From Flavobacterium azizsancarii (GTDB taxonomy: Bacteria; Bacteroidota; Bacteroidia; Flavobacteriales; Flavobacteriaceae), in NCBI RefSeq assembly GCF_027980145.1, contig NZ_JAMZNK010000003.1, positions 174,660 through 238,659 of the forward strand: a stretch of DNA of 64,000 bases. The letters run 5' to 3'. This document shows, piece by piece, positions 24,811 through 33,294 of this stretch. Position 1 is the stretch's first letter, and the number at the start of each line of letters is the position of its first letter. A model generated the notes under the pieces. That model did not search any database. It saw nothing but the letters and a program-made list of their open reading frames with translations, and was not told the origin of the DNA. A program made the position numbers and the translations under genes.

Positions 24811-25614
24811 TTAATTTAAAATATAACGCTGCACTACCTCCGCAACACCGTCATTATTATTCGAAGCCACAATTACATCTGCTCTGTCACGCAGTTCCGG
24901 CGTAACATTATCAACCCAAACTCCAAGTCCTGCATATTCTATCATAGTAAGATCATTTCCTGCATTTCCTACTGCAATAATTTCACTTTGGTGAATGTTT
25001 AACTTTTCAGCCAAAAGTTTCAGGCTCGCCGCCTTATCAATCCCATTTTGAGCTGCCTCTAAGAAAAAAGGTTTAGACATTGCAACACTCAAATGAGGCA
25101 TTGCTATTTTTAAATCTTTCTCTACCTCTTTTAGATAAGAAGGTTCTGCTAATAAAATACATTTTACGGCAGGCTTTGTAACTGCTGCTTTAAAATCAGG
25201 CACTTTATTATGTCGTAATCCCGTAATTTCTTTTTCGATGTCGATATATTCAGAATCAGTTTCACTAACAATTTCTCCATCAATATAAGTAATGATATGC
25301 GTTTTCATCTTTACACTATAATCGTATAAATCATGAATTTGTTCCGGAGTTAATGATTGTTCAAATAATATAAGATCATCTTTTACTGTGCTAATTACAG
25401 CACCATTAAACGAAATTATATGCGAATCGTACACATCTAATTTTAACTCTTTTGCATAAGCTGTCATTGCTGATGTTGGTCTGCCGGAAGCCAAAACCAC
25501 ATGAACACCTTTTGCCTGAGCCTCAAGAAGTACTTTTTTATTTAATTCAGAAATTTTATGATCGTCTGTCAACAAGGTATCATCCATGTCAAGCACTAGC
25601 ATTTTATATTGCAT
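24811..25614 (-). CDS. Cof-type HAD-IIB phosphatase
   Basis: A 267-residue haloacid dehalogenase-superfamily phosphatase with a C2B cap. Motif I is DMDDTLLTDD, motif II is ASGRPTSAM, and the late motifs appear as KAASLKLLAEKL and AVGNAGNDLTMIEYAGLGVWV. The GNAGNDLTM form has Ala where many Cof proteins have Asp or Gly in GDxxND. Family members hydrolyse sugar phosphates, FMN or PLP; the true substrate is not predictable. It heads a two-gene unit with the GNAT gene. Confidence 0.88.
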   Translation of the reverse strand: MQYKMLVLDMDDTLLTDDHKISELNKKVLLEAQAKGVHVVLASGRPTSAMTAYAKELKLDVYDSHIISFNGAVISTVKDDLILFEQSLTPEQIHDLYDYSVKMKTHIITYIDGEIVSETDSEYIDIEKEITGLRHNKVPDFKAAVTKPAVKCILLAEPSYLKEVEKDLKIAMPHLSVAMSKPFFLEAAQNGIDKAASLKLLAEKLNIHQSEIIAVGNAGNDLTMIEYAGLGVWVDNVTPELRDRADVIVASNNNDGVAEVVQRYILN

Positions 25615-25624
25615 TTCTTTTTAA

Positions 25625-25690
25625 TTTACAGTTTTTAGCCGCAGTATACAATCTAGGTTTTCAGTGCTCATTGAGACTAAAAACTGTAAA
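25625..25690. repeat. 'ACAGTTTTTAG' inverted repeat
   Basis: TTTACAGTTTTTAG (25625-25638) and CTAAAAACTGTAAA (25677-25690) form a perfect 14-bp stem, followed by GAGACTGAAAACT. Related AACTGTAAAGTGAAACTG and TTTTCAGTCTCAGCTTACAG pieces occur at 26012-26038 and 36187-36212. It is an interspersed family. Confidence 0.65.
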
Positions 25691-25709
25691 CTGAGACTGA
25701 AAACTTCCT

Positions 25710-25928
25710 TTAGATACTCATTCTGAATTCTTCGATAACCGGATTTGCCTTAGCAAAATCTGTTTCCTGAATAAATACCTCAACTGCCAAACCAGATTGT
25801 CCAAAACCTCCCAAGCGGGCAGATTGAATATTATCTTTTTTTGTTGTTTCAACTCCGGCTTCTTCTAATCTTTCTTGTAGAGCAAGTGCTAAAACTTCGC
25901 TTCCTGAATACACTTTCATTAATCCCAT
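25710..25928 (-). CDS. DUF2007 (signal-transducing-like) small protein
   Basis: A 72-residue soluble protein of the DUF2007 type, a small ferredoxin-like fold often described as a putative signal-transducing domain. The pattern VYSGSEVLALALQERLEEAGVETTKKDN... then AVEVFIQETDFAKANPVIEEF fits the family. Met4 is an alternative start with the same domain. Its role in the cell is unknown. It is on the same strand as the HAD and GNAT genes, but an inverted repeat intervenes. Confidence 0.8.
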   Translation of the reverse strand: MGLMKVYSGSEVLALALQERLEEAGVETTKKDNIQSARLGGFGQSGLAVEVFIQETDFAKANPVIEEFRMSI

Positions 25929-26043
25929 GACATCTTAATTTTTATTATTATTTTTTATTTCTACTGTAATATTCTTTTCAGCTGATTTTGAAAATCACTT
26001 CTTTTCAATTCAAAACTGTAAAGTGAAACTGAAAACTGCGACT

Positions 26044-26709
26044 TTATTCTTCTTCCTGAATATCCTCTTCTTCCTCATCAAGTTCTTCTTCACCTTCTTC
26101 ATCCATATCAAATAAATAAGGCTCTAACATCATTTTATCAGCTAAAATTTCGATACGTTCTGTCAAATTTTCAGCAAAAATAATACGTTGTGTTTTTGTG
26201 ATACTGTTTGAAATACGCATTATTTTAGTTTCGTGACGCAACTTCAACATAGGATCAGCATCATCTATAATAAACATTTTCAAACGGTTTACATTATAAC
26301 CTGCCGTTGTAAACATATCACTCAATTTATTTGGCGTACCAATTAAAACATCTACTCCGGTCGAAATATAGTTTTTATCATAATCAGTATCTCCTTTGTC
26401 GTGTACGCCATAAACTTCAAGATTAGAATATTTTCCGTATTTCTCAAAAAGCGCTTCCATTTCTAACACTTTGGCCTTATCTTCTACAAAAATTAAGGCA
26501 CGGGGCGATTCTTCTGTATGCCCGGTTAATTGCTGAATTACATTTATTACAATCGTAGTCGATTTTCCGCTTCCTGCCGGAGAAAGAATAATACAATCAG
26601 CACCACTTTTTATAGTCGAAAAAGTTTCCTGCTGCAAAACATTTGCTTCCGTTAAACCATTTTCAATTAAAGCGTCTTGTAACTTTTCGTTTATTTTTTT
26701 TAGTTTCAT
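26044..26709 (-). CDS. Single-domain DEAD-box-like protein with acidic tail
   Basis: A 221-residue protein equal to only the first RecA-like domain of a DEAD-box helicase. A Q-motif-like LQQETF (25-30), motif I SPAGSGKST (43-51), Ib GTPNKLSD and motif II as DDAD (149-152) are visible. Motif III (SAT) is replaced by FAENLTER, and the second RecA domain with motifs IV-VI is missing. The last 25 residues are almost all Asp and Glu. It may hydrolyse or merely bind ATP but should not unwind RNA alone; a regulatory or assembly role is inferred. It lies 103 bases downstream of the sigma-54 activator gene on the same strand. Confidence 0.8.
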   Translation of the reverse strand: MKLKKINEKLQDALIENGLTEANVLQQETFSTIKSGADCIILSPAGSGKSTTIVINVIQQLTGHTEESPRALIFVEDKAKVLEMEALFEKYGKYSNLEVYGVHDKGDTDYDKNYISTGVDVLIGTPNKLSDMFTTAGYNVNRLKMFIIDDADPMLKLRHETKIMRISNSITKTQRIIFAENLTERIEILADKMMLEPYLFDMDEEGEEELDEEEEDIQEEE

Positions 26710-26714
26710 CTTTT

Positions 26715-26806
26715 TTCATGCTTTAAGCTTTAGGCAATAAGCCACAAGCAAAAATTATTTTTAATTTTTATTAGCCTAAAGCATATAGCTTAAAGCCTAT
26801 TGCGCG
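26715..26806. repeat. 'GCTTTAAGCTTTAGGC' inverted repeat
   Basis: Facing arms containing GCTTTAAGCTTTAGGC and GCCTAAAGCATATAGCTTAAAGCC flank an AT-rich centre. It fills the gap between two same-strand genes. Confidence 0.55.
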
Positions 26807-26812
26807 AAGCAT

Positions 26813-27976
26813 TTATTTGCTTGCAAACATTTTTACGTCATTTTCAGAAATTTCAGTTCCTCCCAAAATGATTAATCTTTCTACAACATTTCTAAGTTCA
26901 CGGATATTTCCTGTCCAATCATACTCTTGCAATAATTGTATGGCTTGCGCCGAAAATACTTTAACGACATTTCCTTGCTCTAAAGCTATTTTGGCCGAAA
27001 AATGTCTTATCAAAGCCGGGATATCATCACGCCTTTCGTTCAATGGCGGAACTTTTATCAAAATTACAGCCAGACGATGGTATAAATCTTCCCTGAAACG
27101 ACCTTCGGCAATTTCAACTTTTAGATCTTTATTAGTTGCAGCCACAACACGCACATCTACTTTTATATCCTTTTCTGCACCCACTCTGGTAATCATGCTT
27201 TCTTGCAAAGCACGTAAAACTTTGGCTTGCGCCGAAAGACTCATATCACCAATTTCATCTAAGAAAATAGTTCCTTTATCTGCTGCTTCAAACTTCCCTG
27301 CACGATCTTTTACTGCAGATGTAAATGCTCCTTTTACGTGACCAAACAATTCGCTTTCGATCAATTCACTTGGTATTGCAGCACAGTTTACTTCAATCAT
27401 AGGAAAATTGGCGCGTTCGCTTTTTTCATGCAATTGATGTGCTACCAATTCTTTTCCAGTTCCGTTTGGTCCCGTGATCAAAACTCTCGCTTCGGTTTGA
27501 GCAACTTTATCAATCATTACTTTAATATGATTAATTGCTTCGCTCTCTCCTACCATTTCGTAGTTTTTGCTTACTTTTTTCTTCAGGATTTTATTCTCAA
27601 CAACAAGTTGTTTTTTATCTAAAGCATTACGAACCGTATTCAATAACCGATTTAAATCCGGTGGTTTCGAGATATAATCAAAAGCTCCCAAACGCATGGT
27701 ATGAATCGCTGTTTCCATATCGCCATGACCAGAGATCATGACCATCGGGATTTCAGGCTTGATTTTTTTAGCTTCTTCTAAAACCTCAACACCATCCATT
27801 TTTGGCATTTTGATATCGCACAAAACCAAATCGTAATCGTTGTTTTTTATCTTTTCAAGACCCGCAACTCCATCTTCTGCTTCCTCTACCTGATAGGTAT
27901 CATTCTCTTCTGATAAGATTTTTACCAAAACCCTTCTGATCGATGCTTCGTCTTCTATAATTAGTATTTTGCTCAT
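26813..27976 (-). CDS. Response-regulator sigma-54 activator lacking a DNA-binding domain
   Basis: A 387-residue NtrC-type protein. The receiver domain (1-118) has acidic pocket D9/E10 and phosphoacceptor D54. The AAA+ domain (about 140-370) has Walker A GPNGTGKE (169-176), sigma-54 contact loop GAFTSA (216-221, canonical GAFTGA) and Walker B IFLDEIG. The chain ends at residue 387 with SENDVKMFASK, where a Fis-type helix-turn-helix should follow. It should therefore act from solution, like DNA-binding-less activators known in some epsilonproteobacteria and chlamydiae. No histidine kinase gene is adjacent. The stop lies directly before a repeat. Confidence 0.9.
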   Translation of the reverse strand: MSKILIIEDEASIRRVLVKILSEENDTYQVEEAEDGVAGLEKIKNNDYDLVLCDIKMPKMDGVEVLEEAKKIKPEIPMVMISGHGDMETAIHTMRLGAFDYISKPPDLNRLLNTVRNALDKKQLVVENKILKKKVSKNYEMVGESEAINHIKVMIDKVAQTEARVLITGPNGTGKELVAHQLHEKSERANFPMIEVNCAAIPSELIESELFGHVKGAFTSAVKDRAGKFEAADKGTIFLDEIGDMSLSAQAKVLRALQESMITRVGAEKDIKVDVRVVAATNKDLKVEIAEGRFREDLYHRLAVILIKVPPLNERRDDIPALIRHFSAKIALEQGNVVKVFSAQAIQLLQEYDWTGNIRELRNVVERLIILGGTEISENDVKMFASK

Positions 27977-27989
27977 TCTTTTATAAGGT

Positions 27990-28078
27990 TCTAAGGTTTT
28001 GAGTTGCTAAGGTTCTAAGTTTTTATTTAAGAAGCTAATCTTAGCGACTCAGCAACTCAGAACCTTAGCGACTTTAAA
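27990..28078. repeat. 'CTAAGGTTCTGAGTTGCT' inverted repeat
   Basis: GGTTCTAAGGTTTTGAGTTGCTAAGGTTCTAAG and its near complement around CTTAGCGACTCAGCAACTCAGAACCTTAG form a long imperfect hairpin between two minus-strand genes. This is the best-formed member of the family also at 246-330. Confidence 0.7.
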
Positions 28079-28081
28079 AAA

Positions 28082-29398
28082 TTAATATTTAAGCCATCTA
28101 TACAATTCTTTCCAGGTTGGTTTTTTGCCGTACATTAAAATACCAATGCGGTAAATTTTTGCAGCAAACCAAACTGTAAGGAAAAACGTAGCAAACAATA
28201 ATGATACCGAAATTGCGATTTGCCACCACGGCACTCCAAACGGAAGTCGCATTAACATTACAATTGGCGAGGTCAAGGGAATCATAGAAAACACTACTGC
28301 AATGGTTCCGTTGGGATCATTGACAACTGTAAAAAATCCGATGTAAACACTTAAAATAAGCGGCATAATAATAGGCAGAAGAAACTGTTGAGAATCTGTT
28401 TGATTGTCAACCGCTGCTCCAATTGCGGCATAAAATGAACTATACAAAAAGTAACCGCCAATAAAATAAATCACAAAACCAATTAGGATACTTGCAATTG
28501 GCAGATTCCATAATTCACTGATATACATTTGAGCCGTTCCTGTCATTTCCTGTTGTGCTGAGTGCATTAATTCAGGTGAAATTCTTGCCGTTGGGCCAAC
28601 ATTTACTCCAAAAAATGCCGAAGCCGCATACATTAATCCTAAACCAATAATCGCCCAAATCATAAATTGTAACAATCCCGCAAGCGAAGTCCCGATAATT
28701 TTACCAATCATTAACTGAAATGGTTTTACCGATGAAATAATGATTTCGATAATTCGGTTCGTTTTTTCTTCGATTACACTTCGCATTACCATATTTCCAT
28801 AAATGATAATGAACATCATAATCAAATATCCAAATGCTCCGCCAATACCAATTTTTATCTCATTTAATCCTTTTAGACTTTCTTCTCCGGAAGCTTTTAC
28901 CAAATGAATATTAACTGCAGATTGTGCTTTTTGAATCGCCAGAGTATCCAGTTTTGCATTTTCAAGATTTATTTTGGTTATTTTTTCTCCTATTACGTCC
29001 TGCGTTTTTTCAATAAAAGAAATACTGGGACTATTATTGGAAATAAACTCAATTTTACTTTCTAAATCTTTTAAGTTATTTGTTTTTGGAATAACAATTA
29101 AACCATCAAAACTTTCATTGGTAATACTGTCTTTTAATGCTTTTGTATCAATTTGAGATAAATTGAGATATTTAAATTGAGACTGATTTTTATTCTGCTT
29201 TACAAAATCATTTGCAAACAAACCTGTTTCGTCACGAATGGCGATTCGTTTGGTCTCTGCTTTCATCGAACTTAAATAACCAATAAATCCTGCAATTGCA
29301 ACAAACAATAACGGACTTAAAAAAGTCATGACAACAAAAGATTTATTACGAACTTTTGCAATAAACTCTCTTTTTATAATCAACGAAATGATGCTCAT
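28082..29398 (-). CDS. ABC exporter permease (NatB / ABC-2 type)
   Basis: A 438-residue inner-membrane protein of the ABC2_membrane_3 class. An N-terminal helix (VMTFLSPLLFVAIAGFIGYL) is followed by a long extracytoplasmic domain (residues 50-180), then five or six helices including GIGGAFGYLIMMFIIIYGNMVMRSVIEEKTNRIIEIIISSVKPFQLMIGK, the signature of sodium-export NatB-type permeases. It is cotranscribed with the ATPase gene 79 bases upstream; a hairpin repeat sits in that gap. The substrate is unknown; sodium or a drug is typical. Confidence 0.88.
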   Translation of the reverse strand: MSIISLIIKREFIAKVRNKSFVVMTFLSPLLFVAIAGFIGYLSSMKAETKRIAIRDETGLFANDFVKQNKNQSQFKYLNLSQIDTKALKDSITNESFDGLIVIPKTNNLKDLESKIEFISNNSPSISFIEKTQDVIGEKITKINLENAKLDTLAIQKAQSAVNIHLVKASGEESLKGLNEIKIGIGGAFGYLIMMFIIIYGNMVMRSVIEEKTNRIIEIIISSVKPFQLMIGKIIGTSLAGLLQFMIWAIIGLGLMYAASAFFGVNVGPTARISPELMHSAQQEMTGTAQMYISELWNLPIASILIGFVIYFIGGYFLYSSFYAAIGAAVDNQTDSQQFLLPIIMPLILSVYIGFFTVVNDPNGTIAVVFSMIPLTSPIVMLMRLPFGVPWWQIAISVSLLFATFFLTVWFAAKIYRIGILMYGKKPTWKELYRWLKY

Positions 29399-29399
29399 A

Positions 29400-29470
29400 A
29401 ATATTTTAATTTTTCAAATTCAAAATTCCAATTTTGATCGCTCCGACATTGGAATTTGAAATTTAATTTT
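29400..29470. repeat. 'AAATTCCAAT' inverted repeat inside the ABC operon
   Basis: AAATTCAAAATTCCAAT and ATTGGAATTTGAAATTT pair around GATCGCTCCGAC-type loop sequence. Located between two genes of one operon, it may protect or separate the two messages. Confidence 0.6.
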
Positions 29471-29477
29471 TCGAATT

Positions 29478-30407
29478 TTAATTTTTATTTTCAGTTACTG
29501 TTTGAATAAAAATATCATTTACACTCGGTATTTTTTCTACAAAATGGGTTACCTGTCCGCGTTGTGTCAGAATGTTTAATAACTCGTTTGGAGTAGAATC
29601 CCCTATTTGAATATCTAATTTCAAATCATCATTTAATGATTTGAAGTTTGCCGGCGAAACGGTAAATTTTTGTGTAATGTCATACATCAAACCTTCTACA
29701 TTACTCGTTAAAATTCCAACTTCAAAACTATTGGTTCTAAACTGACGTTTGACATCGCTTAGTTTTCCTTCTATTAATTTATTCGATTTATGAATTAAAG
29801 CAATATGATCACAAAGCTCCTCAACGCTTTCCATTCTATGTGTCGAAAAGATAATGGTTGCCCCTTGTTCTTTCAAGGCTAAAATTTCATCTTTTATAAT
29901 ATTGGCATTAACAGGATCAAATCCTGAGAAAGGCTCATCAAAAATCAGCAATTTCGGCTTGTGCAATACACAAACCACAAACTGAATTTTTTGTGCCATT
30001 CCTTTAGAAAGTTCCTGAATTTTTTTATTCCACCAGCCCTGAATTCCTAACCTGTCAAACCAATACTCTAATTGTACTTTAGCTTCGGCTTTAGACAATC
30101 CTTTCATTTGTGCCAAATACAAACATTGCTCACCTACTTTCATAGAAGTATACAAACCTCTTTCTTCCGGAAGATAACCAATAGTCTGCACATGTTTTGG
30201 CTGCAATTTTTCTCCGTCCAAAATTATTTCGCCACTGTCCGGCAATGTAATTTGATTTATGATTCGGATAAGAGAAGTTTTTCCGGCTCCATTTGGACCT
30301 AATAGTCCGTAAATACTACCTTTTGGCACATTTAATGAAACTTCGTTAAGCGCTACATAATCACCGTATTGTTTTACGACTTTATGTACTTCGAGTAAGT
30401 TGCTCAT
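29478..30407 (-). CDS. ABC exporter ATP-binding protein (NatA type)
   Basis: A 309-residue ATPase. It has Walker A GPNGAGKTS (residues about 37-45), signature LSKGMAQKIQ, Walker B LLIFDEPFSGFDP and the H-loop STHRM. The C-terminal 70 residues form a DUF4162-type domain, as in NatA-type exporters. It precedes its permease partner in a two-gene operon. The nucleotide-binding motifs are all intact, so it should be active. Confidence 0.92.
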   Translation of the reverse strand: MSNLLEVHKVVKQYGDYVALNEVSLNVPKGSIYGLLGPNGAGKTSLIRIINQITLPDSGEIILDGEKLQPKHVQTIGYLPEERGLYTSMKVGEQCLYLAQMKGLSKAEAKVQLEYWFDRLGIQGWWNKKIQELSKGMAQKIQFVVCVLHKPKLLIFDEPFSGFDPVNANIIKDEILALKEQGATIIFSTHRMESVEELCDHIALIHKSNKLIEGKLSDVKRQFRTNSFEVGILTSNVEGLMYDITQKFTVSPANFKSLNDDLKLDIQIGDSTPNELLNILTQRGQVTHFVEKIPSVNDIFIQTVTENKN

Positions 30408-30499
30408 GCTGTTTTTAAGATTTTCTGCTTCAGTTTGATCATTATGACCAAGAGCTTGTAAAAGTAAATAATTCGAAACGAATCTTTGTATAATTAAGC

Positions 30500-30538
30500 A
30501 AAAAACCCATTCTAAATTTACATTAGAATGGGTTTTTT
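30500..30538 (-). terminator. Terminator of the grpE-dnaJ operon
   Basis: AAAAACCCATTCTAA (30501-30515) pairs with TTAGAATGGGTTTTT (30523-30537) around a 7-base loop. It follows the dnaJ stop codon at 30573 on the minus strand and ends with a T-run; the T-run on the other strand makes it bidirectional. Confidence 0.82.
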
Positions 30539-30572
30539 AAAACTTATTTAAATATTTTAGAAAAAGCGAAGC

Positions 30573-31685
30573 TTATGAAAACATATCTTTTACTTTTTCA
30601 AAAAATGATTTTTCTGATTTTTCAGGACTTGGAATAAAGTGTTCGTCGGTTAAAGCATTTTCAAAAAATTGTTTTTGCTCTTTATTCAACGTTTTTGGCG
30701 TCCATACATTTACATGAACCAATAAATCACCGCTTCCGTAACCGTTGATACTTGGAATACCTTTTCCTTTTAATCTTAAGATTTTTCCGGATTGGATACC
30801 TTCTTCTAACTTAATACGAACTTTTCCGTTGATTGCTTCAATATCTTTAGAAACTCCTAAGACTGCTTCAGGAAAACTGATGTACAAATCATAGTGGATG
30901 TTTTCACCTTCACGTTTCAGGAATTCGTGCTCTAATTCTTCGATAGCAACAATTAAATCACCAGGAATACTATTTCCCGGAGCATCATTTCCTTTGTTAG
31001 AAACTTTTAATTGCATACCATCAACAACTCCAGCAGGAATTTTGATTGAAACAGTTTCATCTTCCACAACCATTCCTTGTGCATCTGCTTCTGAAGGTCT
31101 TTTATCTAAAATCTGACCGGAACCACCACAAGTAGGACAAGTTGTTGCAGATTGCATTCTTCCTAAAATAGTATTGGTTACACGCATTACCTGTCCCTGA
31201 CCGTTACAAGTCGAACACGTTTTGTATGTTACTCCTTTAGCCTGAACTTTACGTTTTACTTTTACTTTTTTCTCAACACCATTCGCAATTTCTTCTAAAG
31301 TTAATTTTACTTTAATTCGAAGATTGCTTCCTTTAGCACGACGAGGACCTCCGCCTCCGCCTCCGAAACCGCCAAATCCACCTCCAAAAATATCACCAAA
31401 CTGGCTGAAAATGTCATCCATATTCATACCACCATGGCCACCACCACCAAAACCACCTGAACCATCAAAAGCCTGGTGTCCGTACTGGTCGTATTTTGCT
31501 TTTTTGTTAGGATCGCTTAGCACTTCATAAGCTTCTGCCGCTAGTTTAAAGTTTTCTTCTGCCTCTTTGTCGCCTGGATTTTTATCCGGGTGATATTTAA
31601 GCGCACTTTTTCGGTACGCTTTTTTAATTTCGACAGCATCAGCACTTCTTGTTATGCTTAGTATTTCGTAAAAATCTTTTTTCAT
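30573..31685 (-). CDS. dnaJ: Chaperone DnaJ with a two-motif zinc finger
   Basis: A 370-residue Hsp40 that stimulates DnaK and holds unfolded clients. It has the J domain (1-70) with HPD in KYHPDKNPG, then a Gly/Phe-rich linker ([10 protein letters not shown]), then the zinc-finger region and the C-terminal substrate-binding domains. Only two CxxCxGxG motifs occur, CSTCNGQG and CPTCGGSG, where most bacterial DnaJ proteins have four, so one zinc site is expected. The start is ATG at 31685; an upstream ATG at 31703 would add six residues that are not conserved. It is cotranscribed with grpE. Confidence 0.94.
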   Translation of the reverse strand: MKKDFYEILSITRSADAVEIKKAYRKSALKYHPDKNPGDKEAEENFKLAAEAYEVLSDPNKKAKYDQYGHQAFDGSGGFGGGGHGGMNMDDIFSQFGDIFGGGFGGFGGGGGGPRRAKGSNLRIKVKLTLEEIANGVEKKVKVKRKVQAKGVTYKTCSTCNGQGQVMRVTNTILGRMQSATTCPTCGGSGQILDKRPSEADAQGMVVEDETVSIKIPAGVVDGMQLKVSNKGNDAPGNSIPGDLIVAIEELEHEFLKREGENIHYDLYISFPEAVLGVSKDIEAINGKVRIKLEEGIQSGKILRLKGKGIPSINGYGSGDLLVHVNVWTPKTLNKEQKQFFENALTDEHFIPSPEKSEKSFFEKVKDMFS

Positions 31686-31785
31686 AATTAGAATAAATTC
31701 CATCCAATCCCAAAGATTCGGGACAGGATAATTTCAAACTTCAGTTAACTAATTACTGAACTCCAAAACATTTTATTTGCATTTT

Positions 31786-32364
31786 TTAGTTTCCGGTAAC
31801 AACTTTAGGGAAACGAATGATTTTGTCTCCTAATTTGTATCCTTTTTCGATAACATCAACAATTTTCCCTTTTAATTTCTCAGACGGAGCTGGGATTTGG
31901 GTAATTGCTTCAGCAAAATCAGCATTAAAAGCATCTCCTGGTCTAACTTCAATTTGCTCTAAACCTTTAGAAACCAAAGTGTTTTTTAATTTTTCATGAA
32001 TCAACTCCACACCTTTTTTCAGATTTTCATCATCAGATTTGTTGATTTCAACAATCGCTCTGTCAAAATCATCCAAAACAGGCAGCATTGCTACCAAAAC
32101 ATCCTGGTTTGCAGTTTTGAACAAATCTATACGCTCTTTTGAAGTTCTTTTTTTGTAATTTTCAAATTCAGCAAATAGTCTCAAAAACTTATCTTTTTCT
32201 TTTGCCAAGTCTTGAGCCAATTGCTCTTCAACACTTAATTCTTCAACAATTAATTGTTCACCGTTGGCATTGTTCTCTAACGTTACATCATCTAATTCCT
32301 GATCGAACTCTGTATTTTCCGTAGTCATATTACTTTTATTTTTAAAAATATTCTTAAACTTCAT
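31786..32364 (-). CDS. grpE: Nucleotide exchange factor GrpE
   Basis: A 192-residue co-chaperone that releases ADP from DnaK. It shows a long N-terminal coiled coil (about residues 30-100, VEEQLAQDLAKEKDKFLRLFAEFENYKKRTSKER) followed by the beta domain with PGDAFNADFAEAITQIPA and IVDVIEKGYKLGDKIIRFPKVVTGN. The start at 32364 is kept because a TACTTTTG -7 box lies 24 bases upstream; Met13 is an alternative. It is the first gene of the grpE-dnaJ operon. No CIRCE-type element is seen upstream. Confidence 0.94.
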   Translation of the reverse strand: MKFKNIFKNKSNMTTENTEFDQELDDVTLENNANGEQLIVEELSVEEQLAQDLAKEKDKFLRLFAEFENYKKRTSKERIDLFKTANQDVLVAMLPVLDDFDRAIVEINKSDDENLKKGVELIHEKLKNTLVSKGLEQIEVRPGDAFNADFAEAITQIPAPSEKLKGKIVDVIEKGYKLGDKIIRFPKVVTGN

Positions 32365-32387
32365 TTTTTATTCTTTCTTTTGGATTG

Positions 32388-32395
32388 CAAAAGTA
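32388..32395 (-). promoter_or_regulatory. TACTTTTG -7 box of grpE-dnaJ
   Basis: The complement of 32388-32395 reads TACTTTTG, matching TAnnTTTG. A TTG lies 21 bases upstream, slightly further than the usual 17-19. Transcription would begin near 32381. Confidence 0.55.
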
Positions 32396-32614
32396 CTGCC
32401 AAATCTTATAAAATGTCAAATTGTCACTTTATTAAAACTGAACTACTTAAAAAGCAAAACCAGTCAGATAAAATTTATTATAATTTTAAGACTATTACGT
32501 TTTAGTTTATACTATATTTGAGTTCCAAATTGAAAACTAAATTATTACCAAAATTGAATTTAAGGGTTGGCCTCGGCTTTATAAATAATTATTAATTCAA
32601 GTTTACCTTATATT

Positions 32615-32650
32615 AAAAAAAGCTTCGACTATTTCAGACGAAGCTTTTTT
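32615..32650 (-). terminator. Terminator behind tRNA-Trp
   Basis: AAAAAAGCTTCG (32615-32626) pairs with CGAAGCTTTTTT (32639-32650) around a 12-base loop. It lies 22 bases after the tRNA on the minus strand and has an A/T-rich tail on both sides. The rest of 32396-32614 is AT-rich with no recognised feature. Confidence 0.75.
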
Positions 32651-32671
32651 TTATTTGATCTGTTATAGTTG

Positions 32672-32742
32672 CACGGGCGGAGGGATTCGAACCCCCATCA
32701 ACGGTTTTGGAGACCGCTATTCTACCCTTGAACTACGCCCGT
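32672..32742 (-). tRNA. tRNA-Trp (CCA anticodon)
   Basis: The minus strand folds into a full cloverleaf of 71 bases: acceptor ACGGGCG/CGCCCGT, a four-pair D arm with a 7-base loop containing GGG, anticodon stem GCGGT/ACCGT around CTCCAAA (anticodon CCA), a 4-base variable loop and the T arm with TTCGAAT. The 3' CCA is not encoded. It stands alone, without the tuf, secE and nusG neighbours often seen with tRNA-Trp in this phylum. Confidence 0.95.
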
Positions 32743-32907
32743 AACTTAAGGTCGGCAAATTAAATGCTTTTTTTTCTTTCTCACCAACAATTTTAAGCAA
32801 ATTTTCAAAAGTTTTAAGCTGATAAATGCTAATGTTTCAGTAACACAATCACTGCCAAAGCTTTGTAAAACACAACTTCTTCTATTAGAACAAAAAACTT
32901 TGCAAAA

Positions 32908-33272
32908 TTAACCGCAAAGAACGTTAAGGTTTAAAAAATATAGTTTTACAAAAACACAAAGTTCGCAAAGCTTTGTGTTAATCCAGCTTTGCGAACTTTA
33001 TGTTTTCTGTGCGTGAAGTAAAATTAATTCCAGCTTACTTTGTGTTAATTTTTCGCCACGAATTTCACGAATCTTCACGAATTATTTTATCAATAATCAT
33101 GACAAAGCTTTGCGGACTCCATCTTTTTTAATCAACTAAAAACTTTGTGAACTATGCCTAAATCACGAATTATTTTATCAATAATCGTCATAAAGCTTTG
33201 CGGACTCCGTCTTCTTTAATCAACTAAAAACTTTGCGAACTCTGCCTAAATCTTAGCGTTCTTTGCGGTTAA
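32908..33272. repeat. Nested composite repeat with outer CCGCAAAGAACG arms
   Basis: TTAACCGCAAAGAACGTTAAGG (32908-32929) faces TCTTAGCGTTCTTTGCGGTTAA (33251-33272). Inside lie a second hairpin (CACAAAGTTCGCAAAGC ... GCTTTGCGAACTTTATG), a CACGAATTTCACGAATC block and an 88-bp tandem duplication. No open frame is present. The 550-base gap between tRNA-Trp and hisS contains nothing else recognisable. An analogous outer pair is found at 40955-41120. Confidence 0.7.
33075..33250. repeat. 88-bp tandem duplication
   Basis: Copies at 33075-33162 and 33163-33250 are adjacent with no spacer and differ at about 7 of 88 positions. Each contains an AAAGCTTTGCGGACTCC block followed by AACTTTGYGAACT. Only two units exist, so this is not a CRISPR array. 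Confidence 0.85.
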
Positions 33273-33294
33273 TTTCGTAACGTATTTAAACCTC

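Noticed and set aside
31324..31530. A proline-rich frame antisense to dnaJ
   Set aside because: It is the reverse reading of the Gly/Phe-rich linker of DnaJ.
33075..33250. A CRISPR array
   Set aside because: Only two units, adjacent without spacers, and no cas genes.
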